A stretch of 50,909 nucleotides of DNA from Actinokineospora spheciospongiae. GTDB lineage: Bacteria; Actinomycetota; Actinomycetes; Mycobacteriales; Pseudonocardiaceae. The translations under genes and the position numbers were made by a program. Below, piece by piece: positions 1 through 7,314 of the stretch. Location: NCBI RefSeq assembly GCF_000564855.1, contig NZ_AYXG01000230.1:1-50909 (forward strand), read 5' to 3'. The notes beneath the pieces were generated by a model. That model was not told where the DNA came from and made no database searches. It worked only from the letters and a program-made list of their open reading frames with translations. Within the stretch, counting starts at the first letter, position 1, and each line of letters starts with the position of its first letter.

Positions 1-156
1 TCGCCGGGCCGGCGGTTCTCGGGGTGGTCGGCTGGGCAAGCGCATCCACCCACCTGGATAGTGGCGTAGCCGGGCTGGCGGTTTGTTGGGTGGGTGGTTT
101 GGGGGGCGGGTTCTGGGGCGAACGGGTGACACTCGATGGTGGGTTAGGGTCGCTGC
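1..156. other. Upstream G/T-rich non-coding stretch
   Basis: No gene is supported here. The top strand is rich in GGTGGG/GGTTTG runs, similar in style to the last 140 bases of the window. The only recognisable signal is the -10 box at 145-150 for the CapA-like gene. Confidence 0.5.
145..150 (+). promoter_or_regulatory. -10 box (TAGGGT), leaderless start of the CapA-like gene
   Basis: TAGGGT fits the actinobacterial TANNNT -10 consensus. It lies 6 nt before the GTG at 157, so transcription should begin at the start codon itself. There is no convincing Shine-Dalgarno sequence. Confidence 0.5.
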
Positions 157-1275
157 GTGTGGAAGCGGGTGGTGGGGGGACTGGCCTGCGGGGTGCTCCT
201 CGCGGGGTGCACGGGCAATCCGACCGTTGGTGAGGTGCCGCCTGATCCGATGGCGGGGGCGGGTGGGCTGCCGGTCACCAGTGGTGCGCCGAAGCCGCCC
301 GGGTTCACCCTGGTTGCGGGGGGTGATGTGCTGATCCACCCGGCTTTGAGCGAGCAGGCGCGGGCCGATGGTGGTTTCGCGCCGTTGTTCGGTGGGGTCA
401 AAACGGTGTTGGACCAGGCGGATGTGGCGGTGTGCCACCTGGAGGTGCCGATCGCGGCGCCCGGGGGTGCTGCCGAGGGGTATCCACGGTTCGTCGCGCC
501 CAACGAACTGGCTTCGGGGTTGGCCGCCAGTGGCTTCGACACCTGTTCCACCGCCTCCAACCACACCCTTGACCAAGGCGCTGGCGGCGTGACCTCCACC
601 CTGGACGCGCTGGATGCCGCTGGGGTCACCCATACGGGGTCGGCGCGGACGGCTGCGGAGGCGGCCAAGCCGTTGGTGCGGGACGTGGCCGGGGTCAAGG
701 TGGGGTTCGTGTCCTTCACCTTCGGGCTCAACACCGGCACCCGCACTCCGCCGGGCAGTCCGTGGATGGTCAACACGCTCGACAGCGCTGACGTGGTGGC
801 TGCCGCGCGGGCGGCCAGGGCGGTGGGGGCCGAGGTGGTCGTGGCGAGCCTGCACTGGGGGACCGAGGGGCAGCACGAGGTGACCGCGAGTCAGCGCCGG
901 ATCGCGCGGGAGGTGCTCGCCGACCCGGCCGTGGACGTGATCATCGGGCACCACGCGCACGTGGTGCAGCCGTTCGAGCAGGTCAACGGCAAGTGGGTGG
1001 CCTACGGCCTGGGCAACCAGGTCGCCAGGCACGAGGAGCCCAAGGGGGTGACCGAGGAGGGGGCGATGGCCCGGTTCCACTTCGCCGAGGGGGCGGGTGG
1101 GTGGGTGGTCGACAGGGCCGAGTACATCCCGACCGTGGTGGACCTCGGGCCGCCCATCCGGCTGCGCGACCTGACCGCCGACGCCGCTGCCCCGCGTCGG
1201 GCGGAGTCCCTGGCCCGCACCGACGGGATCGTCCTGAGCCTGGGGGCGGGGCAGGCGGGGCTCACCCGGCCCTGA
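157..1275 (+). CDS. CapA family lipoprotein (metallophosphoesterase fold)
   Basis: 372 aa. A short hydrophobic N-terminus ends in a lipobox (LLAGC, Cys18), so this should be an exported lipoprotein. The body matches the CapA/PgsA family of poly-gamma-glutamate synthesis proteins, which share a metallophosphoesterase-like fold: GGDVLIH near residue 55, SNHTLD near 133, LHWG near 231 and a GHHAHVVQP metal-ligand motif near 264. No capB or capC homologue is nearby, so a polyglutamate role is not supported; many actinobacterial CapA-like proteins are orphans of unknown substrate. The GTG start is chosen because it places the lipobox correctly and follows a -10 box by 6 nt. The last 14 bases overlap the end of the convergent menC. 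Confidence 0.85.
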   Translation: MWKRVVGGLACGVLLAGCTGNPTVGEVPPDPMAGAGGLPVTSGAPKPPGFTLVAGGDVLIHPALSEQARADGGFAPLFGGVKTVLDQADVAVCHLEVPIAAPGGAAEGYPRFVAPNELASGLAASGFDTCSTASNHTLDQGAGGVTSTLDALDAAGVTHTGSARTAAEAAKPLVRDVAGVKVGFVSFTFGLNTGTRTPPGSPWMVNTLDSADVVAAARAARAVGAEVVVASLHWGTEGQHEVTASQRRIAREVLADPAVDVIIGHHAHVVQPFEQVNGKWVAYGLGNQVARHEEPKGVTEEGAMARFHFAEGAGGWVVDRAEYIPTVVDLGPPIRLRDLTADAAAPRRAESLARTDGIVLSLGAGQAGLTRP

Positions 1276-2203
1276 GCCGCCGCACCCGCGCCAACCGGTC
1301 CAGCCAGCGGGCCGTGGTTTCCGCGTCGGCCGCCACGGTGGGGTCCGGGGTGGGCGGGGTGCGCGGGACCGGCAGGTGGCCGTTGACCGGGGTGAACGAG
1401 GTCGGCGTGGTGTCCCCCGCCAACAGGGCCATCGTCGCCAGGCCGCAGGCGTGTTCCAGGTTCGGGAGGGCGCCCGCCAGGGCCAGGCCCGCTGCCAGGC
1501 CGACGCTGCTCTCCACCGCCGAGGACACCACGCACGGCAGCCCGCACGCCTCCGCCACCGCCAGCGCCCGCCGGACCCCGCCCAGGGGGGCCACCTTGAG
1601 CACGGCGATGTCCGCCGCGCCCGCGACCGCCACCCGCAGCGGGTCCTCCGCCCGGCGGATCGACTCGTCCGCCGCGATCGGCACCGCCACCCGCCTGCGC
1701 ACGGCGGCCAGCTCCTCGACCGTGCGGCACGGCTGTTCCACGTACTCCAGCCCGCCCGCCGCCCTGGCCAGCGTGCCGATCGCGGACACGGCCGTGTCCA
1801 CGTCCCACGCGCCGTTGGCGTCCACCCGGATGTGCCCGCCGGGGCCCAGTGCCTCGCGGACGGCGGCGACCCGGTCCAGGTCGGCCGACAGCGGGGAACC
1901 CGGGTCCGCGACCTTGACCTTCGCCGTGGCGCAGCCCGACGCGGTCACGATCTCCAGGGCGCGGGCGGGGGTGACCACGGGGACCGTGCAGTTGACCGGG
2001 ACGCGGTCGCGCACCGGCTCCGGCCAGCCCTCGTCGGCGGCCTCGTGGGCGCTGGCCAGCCACGGGACCGACTCGGTGTCGTCGTAGTCGAGGAACGGGC
2101 AGAACTCGCCCCAGCCGCGCGCGCCCTCCAGCAGCAGTCCCTCGCGGACGGTGATGCCCCGGAAGCGGGTGCGCATCGGGATCGAGTAGACCAGAGGGGG
2201 CAC
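1262..2203 (-). CDS. menC: o-Succinylbenzoate synthase
   Basis: 313 aa, enolase superfamily. It dehydrates SHCHC to o-succinylbenzoate in menaquinone biosynthesis. The diagnostic acid/base and metal residues are present in order: KVK (about 94-96), D in VDANGAW (about 127), E in EQP (about 155), D in ADES (about 178) and K in VLKV (about 201). The N-terminal YSIPMRTRFRGITVREG matches the short mycobacterial-type MenC. The GTG at 2203 is preferred because AGGA sits about 8 nt upstream and MenC proteins normally have a few residues before the RFRGIT motif; ATG at 2176 is the alternative. It converges on and slightly overlaps the CapA-like gene. No other men genes are in the window. Confidence 0.92.
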   Translation of the reverse strand: MPPLVYSIPMRTRFRGITVREGLLLEGARGWGEFCPFLDYDDTESVPWLASAHEAADEGWPEPVRDRVPVNCTVPVVTPARALEIVTASGCATAKVKVADPGSPLSADLDRVAAVREALGPGGHIRVDANGAWDVDTAVSAIGTLARAAGGLEYVEQPCRTVEELAAVRRRVAVPIAADESIRRAEDPLRVAVAGAADIAVLKVAPLGGVRRALAVAEACGLPCVVSSAVESSVGLAAGLALAGALPNLEHACGLATMALLAGDTTPTSFTPVNGHLPVPRTPPTPDPTVAADAETTARWLDRLARVRRLRAG

Positions 2204-2254
2204 CCGGACATCCTGGCACTGCGCCGCCGCCGGGCCTTTGGGAGGCTGGTGGAC

Positions 2255-2686
2255 ATGCACAAGATGGACCGGGCCGAGTGGCTGGAGTTCGTCCACCACG
2301 GCACCCGCACCGGCAAGCTCGCCACCGTCCGCGCCGACGGCAGCCCGCACGTCGCCCCGATCTGGTTCGTCGTCGACGAGGACAGCGACCGGGTGGTGTT
2401 CATGACCGGCGCCGACACCGTCAAGGGCAAGGCGCTGCGCCGCGAGCCCCGGTTCGCGCTGTGCGTGGACCTGGAGCGGGAGCCGTACGCCTACGTGCAG
2501 TTCCAGGCGGTCGCCGAGATCTCCGAGGACCCCGACGACCTGCTGCGCTGGAGCACGGTGATCGCCCGGCGGTACATGGGCGAGGAGCGGGCCGAGGAGT
2601 ACGGCAGGCGCAACGCCGTGCCGGGCGAGCTGCTGGTCTTCGGACGCATCACCAAGGTCATCGCCCTGGCCGCCATCAGCGACTGA
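2255..2686 (+). CDS. PPOX-class F420/FMN-dependent oxidoreductase (split barrel)
   Basis: 143 aa. The split-barrel flavin/deazaflavin-binding fold is recognisable from RTGKLATVRADGSPHVAPIWFVVDED near the N-terminus, followed by VVFMTGADTVKGKALRREPRFALCVD. This is the pyridoxamine-phosphate-oxidase-like family, which in actinobacteria mostly uses coenzyme F420 (FDOR-B type); the substrate is unknown. The ATG at 2255 follows GGAGG by about 9 nt; a GTG at 2249 is only 3 nt from that site and is rejected. It diverges from menC, so a shared promoter region of about 50 bp separates them. Confidence 0.85.
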   Translation: MHKMDRAEWLEFVHHGTRTGKLATVRADGSPHVAPIWFVVDEDSDRVVFMTGADTVKGKALRREPRFALCVDLEREPYAYVQFQAVAEISEDPDDLLRWSTVIARRYMGEERAEEYGRRNAVPGELLVFGRITKVIALAAISD

Positions 2687-2728
2687 CGGCCGCGCCGACC
2701 TGGGAGCCGCCGCCGGGTGGGCCGAACG

Positions 2729-2734
2729 TAGGGT
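2729..2734 (+). promoter_or_regulatory. -10 box (TAGGGT), leaderless start of serine hydrolase
   Basis: TAGGGT, then 7 nt, then the ATG at 2742. No Shine-Dalgarno sequence is visible. Confidence 0.5.
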
Positions 2735-2741
2735 CGGGGCC

Positions 2742-3542
2742 ATGCGCTTGATCGAGGACTGGCCGGTCGACAACGCCTCCGCCGCCGTGGTGGCCGGGGG
2801 GCGGGTGCGCGAGCGCCACGGCGACCAGGAGCGGCGGTACCCGCTGGCCTCGGTCACCAAGCTGCTGACCGCCTACGCCGTGCTGGTGGCCGCCGAAGAG
2901 GGCGCGGTCGAGTGGGACCAGCCCGCCGGGCCGCCGGGGGCGACCGTGCGGCACCTGGTCGCGCACACCGCCGGGTACGCCTTCGACTCGCGGGACGTGC
3001 AGGCCCAGCCCGGGACGCGGCGGATCTACTCCAACGCGGGTTTCGAGGTGCTGGCGGAAGCGGTGGCGGAGTCCTCCGGGATCGCCTTCCCCGACTACCT
3101 GGCCGAGGGCGTGCTCAAGCCGCTGGGCATGGGGTCGACCGCGCTGGAGGGGTCCGCCGGGTCGGGGGCGGTGTCGACGTGCGCGGACCTGGCGCTGTTC
3201 GCGGCGGAGTTGCAGGCGCCGACGCTGGTCAGCGGTGAGCTGTTCGCCGAGGCGACGACCGTGGTGTTCCCCGGGCTCAACGGCGTGCTGCCGGGGTACG
3301 GCAGCCAGCGGCCCAACGACTGGGGGCTGGGGTTCGAGCTGCGGGACGGGAAGAGTCCACATTGGACCGGCGCGGGGAACTCGCCGCGCACCTTCGGCCA
3401 CTTCGGACAGTCCGGCACGTTCCTGTGGGTCGACCCGGACGCGGGGCTGGCCTGCGTGGCGCTGGCCGACCGGGCGTTCGGGCCGTGGGCGGTCGAGGCG
3501 TGGCCGCCGTTCAGCGACGCCGTGCTCGCCGACCACCGCTGA
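2742..3542 (+). CDS. Serine hydrolase, beta-lactamase / penicillin-binding-protein-like family
   Basis: 266 aa. The class C beta-lactamase-like (Pfam Beta-lactamase) signature is complete: SVTK (Ser37, Lys40) as the nucleophile motif, YSN near residue 96 as the second motif, and HFGQSG near 219 in the position of the K/H-x-G motif. There is no signal peptide, so it is predicted to be cytoplasmic; such proteins act as esterases, amidases or D-aminopeptidases and the substrate cannot be told here. The ATG at 2742 is chosen because it follows a TANNNT box at leaderless spacing. The stop codon sits in the loop of a terminator hairpin shared with the opposing small gene. Confidence 0.85.
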   Translation: MRLIEDWPVDNASAAVVAGGRVRERHGDQERRYPLASVTKLLTAYAVLVAAEEGAVEWDQPAGPPGATVRHLVAHTAGYAFDSRDVQAQPGTRRIYSNAGFEVLAEAVAESSGIAFPDYLAEGVLKPLGMGSTALEGSAGSGAVSTCADLALFAAELQAPTLVSGELFAEATTVVFPGLNGVLPGYGSQRPNDWGLGFELRDGKSPHWTGAGNSPRTFGHFGQSGTFLWVDPDAGLACVALADRAFGPWAVEAWPPFSDAVLADHR

Positions 3543-3558
3543 GCGGCGGTGGTCGGCG
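3527..3558. terminator. Bidirectional terminator hairpin, 13-bp stem
   Basis: CGCCGACCACCGC (3527-3539) pairs perfectly with 3546-3558 across a 6-nt loop. The loop contains the serine hydrolase TGA. It lies between two convergent genes and has no T-tract. Confidence 0.6.
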
Positions 3559-3565
3559 GTCGGGA

Positions 3566-3739
3566 TCAGCCGGGCAGGCCCGGGCGCTCGGGGCCGTCGG
3601 CGTCGGGAACGGGGTCGGGCTCGGCGTGGTCGCCCAGCGCCTCGTCGGCGGCCTTCTTCGCCTCGTCGAGGGTCTGCCTGCTGTGCTCGGCCAGCCGCCC
3701 GGTGGTGTCGTGCTCGCTGAAGTCGACCGGTTCGCTCAT
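3566..3739 (-). CDS. Small acidic hypothetical protein
   Basis: 57 aa, beginning MSEPVDFSEHDTTGRLAEHS and ending ERPGLPG. It is strongly acidic, with a likely amphipathic helix in the middle (RLAEHSRQTLDEAKKAADEAL) and a Pro/Asp-rich tail; there is no membrane segment. Codon use is GC3-rich as in the flanking genes, and it sits downstream of the XPB helicase on the same strand with a 36-nt gap, so it may be the last gene of that unit. No family is recognised. The ribosome site is weak (CAGGGG), so it remains a predicted gene. Confidence 0.55.
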   Translation of the reverse strand: MSEPVDFSEHDTTGRLAEHSRQTLDEAKKAADEALGDHAEPDPVPDADGPERPGLPG

Positions 3740-3775
3740 ACCCCTGGATTAACCCGCCGCGTGCCGGGTGAAACC

Positions 3776-5437
3776 TCAGCCGATTTCGGGAATCGGCGGA
3801 CCGAGCAGGTCGTCGGCGTCGCAGATGCGGTAGGCGTAGCCCTGTTCGGCGAGGAAGCGCTGGCGGTGCGCGGCGTAGTCGGTGTCCAGGGTGTCGCGGG
3901 AGACGACCGAGTAGAAGTGCGCTTGGCGGCCGTCGCCCTTGGGGCGCAGGAGCCTGCCCAGGCGCTGGGCCTCCTCCTGGCGGGAGCCGAAGGTGCCGCT
4001 GACCTGCACCGCGACCGAGGCCTCCGGCAGGTCGATGGAGAAGTTCGCCACCTTCGACACCACCAGCGTCCGCAGCTCCCCCTTGCGGAACGCGTCGAAC
4101 AGGACCTCGCGCTCCTTGTTCTTCGTCGAACCCTGGATGACCGGGGCGTCCAGGGCCGCGCCCAGCTCGTCGAGCTGGTCGAGGTAGGCGCCGATGACCA
4201 GGGTCGGCTCGTCCGGGTGCCTGGCCAGGATCTGCTTGACGACCGGGATCTTCGTCTGCGCCGTGGAGCACAGCTTGTAGCGCTCCTCCGGCTCGGCCAC
4301 CGCGTAGGACAGCCGCTCGCTGTCGGTGAGCGTCACCCGGACCTCGGTGCACTCCGCCGGGGCGATCCAGCCCTGCTGCTCGATGTCGCGCCACGGCACG
4401 TCGTAGCGCTTCGGGCCGATCAGGGAGAACACGTCGCCCTCGCGGCCGTCCTCGCGGACCAGGGTGGCGGTCAGGCCCAGGCGGCGGCGCGACTGCAGGT
4501 CGGCGGTCATCCGGAAGACCGGCGCGGGCAGCAGGTGCACCTCGTCGTAGACCACCAGGCCCCAGTCGCGGGAGTCGAACAGCTCCAGGTGCCGGTACTC
4601 GCCCCCGGACTTGCGGGTGATCACCTGGTAGGTGGCGATGGTGACCGGGCGGATCTCCTTGCGCTCGCCGGAGTACTCGCCGATCTCGTCCTCGGTCAGC
4701 GACGTGCGCGCCACCAGTTCGCGCTTCCACTGCCTGCCGGAGACGGTGTTGGTGACCAGGATCAGCGTGGTCGCCTCGGCCCTGGCCATCGCCGCCGCGC
4801 CGACCAGGGTCTTGCCCGCCCCGCAGGGCAGCACGACCACCCCGGAGCCGCCCGCCCAGAACGAGTCGGCGGCCATCCGCTGGTAGTCGCGCAGTTGCCA
4901 GCCGTCCTCGCGCAGGGCGATCGGGTGCGCCTCGCCGTCGACGTACCCGGCGAGGTCCTCGGCGGGCCAGCCGACCTTGAGCAGCATCTGCTTGAGCCGA
5001 CCGCGCTCGCTGGGGTGCACGACCACGGTGTCGTCGTCGATGCGCTCGCCCAGCATCGGGCCGATCTTCTTGTTGCGCAGCACCTCTTCGAGCACCGCGC
5101 GGTCGTTCGAGGCCATGGTCAGCCCGTGCACGGGGGAGTTCTGCAGCGTCAGCCGCCCGAACCGGCCCATGGTGTCGACGATGTCGATCAGCAGCGGCTG
5201 CGGCACCGGGTAGCGCGAGTACGACGACAGCGCGTCGACCACCTGCTCGGCGTCGTGCCCGGCGGCGCGCGCGTTCCACAGCGCCAGCGGGGTGATCCGG
5301 TAGGTGTGCACGTGCTCGGGGGCGCGCTCCAGCTCGGCGAACGGCGCGATGGCGATTCGCGCGTCGTTGGAACTGGCGTGGTCGATCTCGAGCAACAGCG
5401 TCTTGTCGGACTGCACGATCAGCGGGCCGTCGGTCAC
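3776..5437 (-). CDS. xpb: DNA repair helicase XPB (SF2)
   Basis: 553 aa, an actinobacterial XPB/ERCC3-type 3'-5' DNA helicase. An N-terminal domain of about 180 residues precedes the motor. Visible SF2 motifs: Walker A CGAGKT near 205, DEVH box near 297, GLTATLVREDG near 321 with the RED element typical of XPB, and motif VI QRLGRLLRPKGDGR near 488. Partner nucleases of archaeal XPB (Bax1) are not seen nearby. The GTG at 5437 is chosen because GGGAG lies about 10 nt upstream and the family begins at GPLIVQSDKTLLLE. A longer frame upstream runs into the divergent gene and is not used. In mycobacteria this gene neighbours the helicase-associated gene found here at 16.7-19.0 kb. Confidence 0.95.
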   Translation of the reverse strand: MTDGPLIVQSDKTLLLEIDHASSNDARIAIAPFAELERAPEHVHTYRITPLALWNARAAGHDAEQVVDALSSYSRYPVPQPLLIDIVDTMGRFGRLTLQNSPVHGLTMASNDRAVLEEVLRNKKIGPMLGERIDDDTVVVHPSERGRLKQMLLKVGWPAEDLAGYVDGEAHPIALREDGWQLRDYQRMAADSFWAGGSGVVVLPCGAGKTLVGAAAMARAEATTLILVTNTVSGRQWKRELVARTSLTEDEIGEYSGERKEIRPVTIATYQVITRKSGGEYRHLELFDSRDWGLVVYDEVHLLPAPVFRMTADLQSRRRLGLTATLVREDGREGDVFSLIGPKRYDVPWRDIEQQGWIAPAECTEVRVTLTDSERLSYAVAEPEERYKLCSTAQTKIPVVKQILARHPDEPTLVIGAYLDQLDELGAALDAPVIQGSTKNKEREVLFDAFRKGELRTLVVSKVANFSIDLPEASVAVQVSGTFGSRQEEAQRLGRLLRPKGDGRQAHFYSVVSRDTLDTDYAAHRQRFLAEQGYAYRICDADDLLGPPIPEIG

Positions 5438-5475
5438 GGTGCGGTCGCTCCCTACGCTCGACTGGGGATTCAGTC

Positions 5476-5481
5476 TGTCAA
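5476..5481 (-). promoter_or_regulatory. -35 box (TTGACA) of the XPB promoter
   Basis: A perfect TTGACA reads toward the helicase about 40 nt before its start. A small inverted repeat (GACTG, 6 nt, CAGTC) follows immediately and could be an operator. The -10 is uncertain; a TAGGGA lies 21 nt downstream, longer than usual. Confidence 0.4.
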
Positions 5482-5523
5482 ACGCCGTCGGGTGCCTGCT
5501 TACTCCCACCCTCCCCGGCCCGC

Positions 5524-5529
5524 TACCGT
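5524..5529 (+). promoter_or_regulatory. -10 box (TACCGT) for the first LppU-like gene
   Basis: TACCGT fits TANNNT and would start transcription near 5536, leaving a leader of about 24 nt with a GAGAGG ribosome site before the ATG at 5559. Confidence 0.4.
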
Positions 5530-5558
5530 CGCAGGCCCCGGAGTGCGAGAGGCCACGC

Positions 5559-6146
5559 ATGGACGAGCAGAGGGACCACGACCCCGACGGTGAACCCCAC
5601 TTCATCCCCGCGATGTCGGCCGAGCCCGACACCGGTTCCGGGGAGGGCGGGGAGGTGGCCCGCACGCCGCGCAAGCGCTTGCCCGCGTGGGCGGTGGCGG
5701 CCATCGCGGTGGGCATCTTCGTGGTGGCGTTCCTGTTCCTGCGGTACGTGGCCCCCGGGTCGAGCACCGACGCCGGGAACTGCGCCTCGGTCGCGGGCGA
5801 CGACGACAGCGCCGCGCTCACCCCGCTGTCCTGCGACGACGACGAGGCCACCTTCCGCGTCGCGTCCACGGGGGACAGCGCGGCGGGCTGCCCGGAGGGC
5901 GCCTACCGGGAGCTGCGCGACGGCGGCGCGCTGCGCTGCCTGATGCCCAACTTCCGCGAGGGCGGCTGCTACGAGCCCGACGACGAGAACCGCGCCTTCC
6001 GCCTGGCTGACTGCACCGCGGCGGAGGCCATCCGGGTGACCAGGGTCATCGAGGGCTCCTCGGACCCGGCGCCCTGCCCCGGCGGCAACGGCTTGGGCTA
6101 CCCGGAACCGCCGGTCGTCTACTGCCTGGAAACGCCGGGGACCTGA
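5559..6146 (+). CDS. LppU/SCO3897-like single-pass membrane protein, paralogue 1
   Basis: 195 aa. A cytoplasmic N-terminus of about 40 residues ends in RKR, followed by one transmembrane segment (about 41-62) and an external domain with eight cysteines, the first near 74. The cysteines fall in the contexts NC, SC, GC, RC, GC, DC, PC and YC, matching one by one those of the next gene, so the two are paralogues and the domain is probably held by four disulfides. It resembles actinobacterial LppU/SCO3897-type proteins of unknown function. The ATG at 5559 follows GAGAGG. It diverges from the XPB helicase across about 120 bp. Confidence 0.75.
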   Translation: MDEQRDHDPDGEPHFIPAMSAEPDTGSGEGGEVARTPRKRLPAWAVAAIAVGIFVVAFLFLRYVAPGSSTDAGNCASVAGDDDSAALTPLSCDDDEATFRVASTGDSAAGCPEGAYRELRDGGALRCLMPNFREGGCYEPDDENRAFRLADCTAAEAIRVTRVIEGSSDPAPCPGGNGLGYPEPPVVYCLETPGT

Positions 6147-6327
6147 GCGGGCGCGCACCCTCGCGTTCGGACGCTCACTGTCGGTGACCGGCATCCGGTT
6201 TGGTCGGTTCGTGTCATGCCCGCGCGATCCGCACGTTAGATTGCGACGCCCGTGCGGTCCGAGTCTTGGGGGGCAGGCGACCGGGCGGCCCCGCGAACTC
6301 CTGTTGACGAAGCGCATGAGGTGCACG

Positions 6328-7233
6328 ATGTCGAACCCGCAGCAGCCGGGTCAGCCCGGTCCCCAGGGCCAGCCGCCGCACGGCCAAGGCCCGGGCACCC
6401 CGCCCGGTGGGCAACCGCAGTACGGCCAGGCCCCCGGCACCCCGCCGGGCGGTCAGCCCCAGTACGGCCCGGGGACCCCGCCCGGTGGGCAGCCGCAGTA
6501 CGGGCAAGCCCCCGGCACCCCGCCGGGCGGTCAGCCCCAGTACGGCCAGGCCCCGGGTGGGCAGCCCCAGTACGGCCCGGGCACCCCGCCCGGTGGGCAG
6601 CCGCAGTACGGGCAGGCCCCCGGCACCCCGCCGCAGGGCGTGCCCGGCCAGCAGCCGCCGCCCCCGTTCGGCCAGCAGCCGGTGCAGGCGGGCGCGATGC
6701 CGCCCGGCCCGCCGCCCGCCCCGCCCAAGAAGAGCAAGGGCCGCCTGATCGGCCTGGCCATCGTCGCCGTGGTCGTGGTGGTCATCGGCGTCCTCGCCGT
6801 CGTCAACCTGACCAAGAGCCCGGCCAGCGCGGACGCCGGGGACTGCATCAAGGTCAACAACGCCAGCACCACCGACGCCGACGTCGAGAAGATCGACTGC
6901 GGCAGCAACGAGGCCGTGCTCCAGGTCGCCAAGAAGCTCGACAGCGCCTCCGCCGAGTGCCCCGACGGCGACTACCAGCAGTACACCAGCGAGGGCCGCG
7001 GCTCGGACTTCTCGCTGTGCCTGGTGCTCAACGCCAAGAAGGGCGAGTGCTTCAACGACCTGGACTCGGTCGACAAGGCGCGGAAGGTCACCTGCGCGGG
7101 TGCCCAGACCGAGGTGCTCGACGTCGTCGAGGGCAAGTCCGAGCAGGAGGCCTGCGCGGGCGCCCCGAACACCAACAACGGCCGCATCTACACCGAACCC
7201 GCCAGGGTGATCTGCCTGGAGGACAAGCAGTAG
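6328..7233 (+). CDS. LppU/SCO3897-like membrane protein, paralogue 2, with Pro/Gly/Gln repeat region
   Basis: 301 aa. Residues 1 to about 130 are a low-complexity cytoplasmic region of GQPQYGQAPGTPPG-type repeats; a KKSKGR stretch then leads into one transmembrane helix (about 138-158) and an external domain with eight cysteines in the same order as the gene upstream. Similar Pro/Gly/Tyr-rich cytoplasmic tails occur in actinobacterial membrane proteins with phase-separating or scaffold behaviour, but no function is known here. The ATG at 6328 is chosen because GAGG lies about 6 nt upstream; the ATG at 6316 has no ribosome site. The repeats are also present at DNA level, so copy number could vary between strains. 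Confidence 0.75.
   Translation: MSNPQQPGQPGPQGQPPHGQGPGTPPGGQPQYGQAPGTPPGGQPQYGPGTPPGGQPQYGQAPGTPPGGQPQYGQAPGGQPQYGPGTPPGGQPQYGQAPGTPPQGVPGQQPPPPFGQQPVQAGAMPPGPPPAPPKKSKGRLIGLAIVAVVVVVIGVLAVVNLTKSPASADAGDCIKVNNASTTDADVEKIDCGSNEAVLQVAKKLDSASAECPDGDYQQYTSEGRGSDFSLCLVLNAKKGECFNDLDSVDKARKVTCAGAQTEVLDVVEGKSEQEACAGAPNTNNGRIYTEPARVICLEDKQ
6390..6635 (+). repeat. In-frame DNA repeats encoding GQPQYG(QAPG)TPPG
   Basis: The segment consists of near-identical blocks such as CCCGCCCGGTGGGCAGCCGC (and its synonym CCGCCGGGCGGTCAGCCCC) followed by AGTACGG. Two synonymous versions alternate, showing block duplication. All length changes are multiples of three and keep the reading frame. Confidence 0.8.
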
Positions 7234-7250
7234 CGGCGGCTGTCGACACG

Positions 7251-7310
7251 CGCTCGGACAACGGGAAGGCCCCGGCGGGGTTCCGCCGGGGCCTTCCCGT
7301 TGTCCGAGCG
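7251..7310. terminator. Bidirectional terminator, perfect 28-bp stem
   Basis: Bases 7251-7278 are exactly complementary to 7283-7310, with a GGTT tetraloop. It lies between the LppU paralogue 2 stop (7233) and the opposing ABC ATPase stop (7315) and should end both transcripts. There is no T-tract, as is common in GC-rich actinomycetes. Confidence 0.85.
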
Positions 7311-7314
7311 CGGT

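Noticed and set aside
157-1275. Polyglutamate capsule locus
   Set aside because: Only the CapA-like gene is present; capB and capC ligase and membrane partners are missing, so no capsule pathway is claimed.
3362-5593. 743-codon open frame on the plus strand, opposite the XPB helicase
   Set aside because: It is a shadow of a real gene in GC-rich DNA: the translation is a Gly/Arg/Val/Leu/Asp-rich string without domains, whereas the opposite strand encodes complete helicase motifs.
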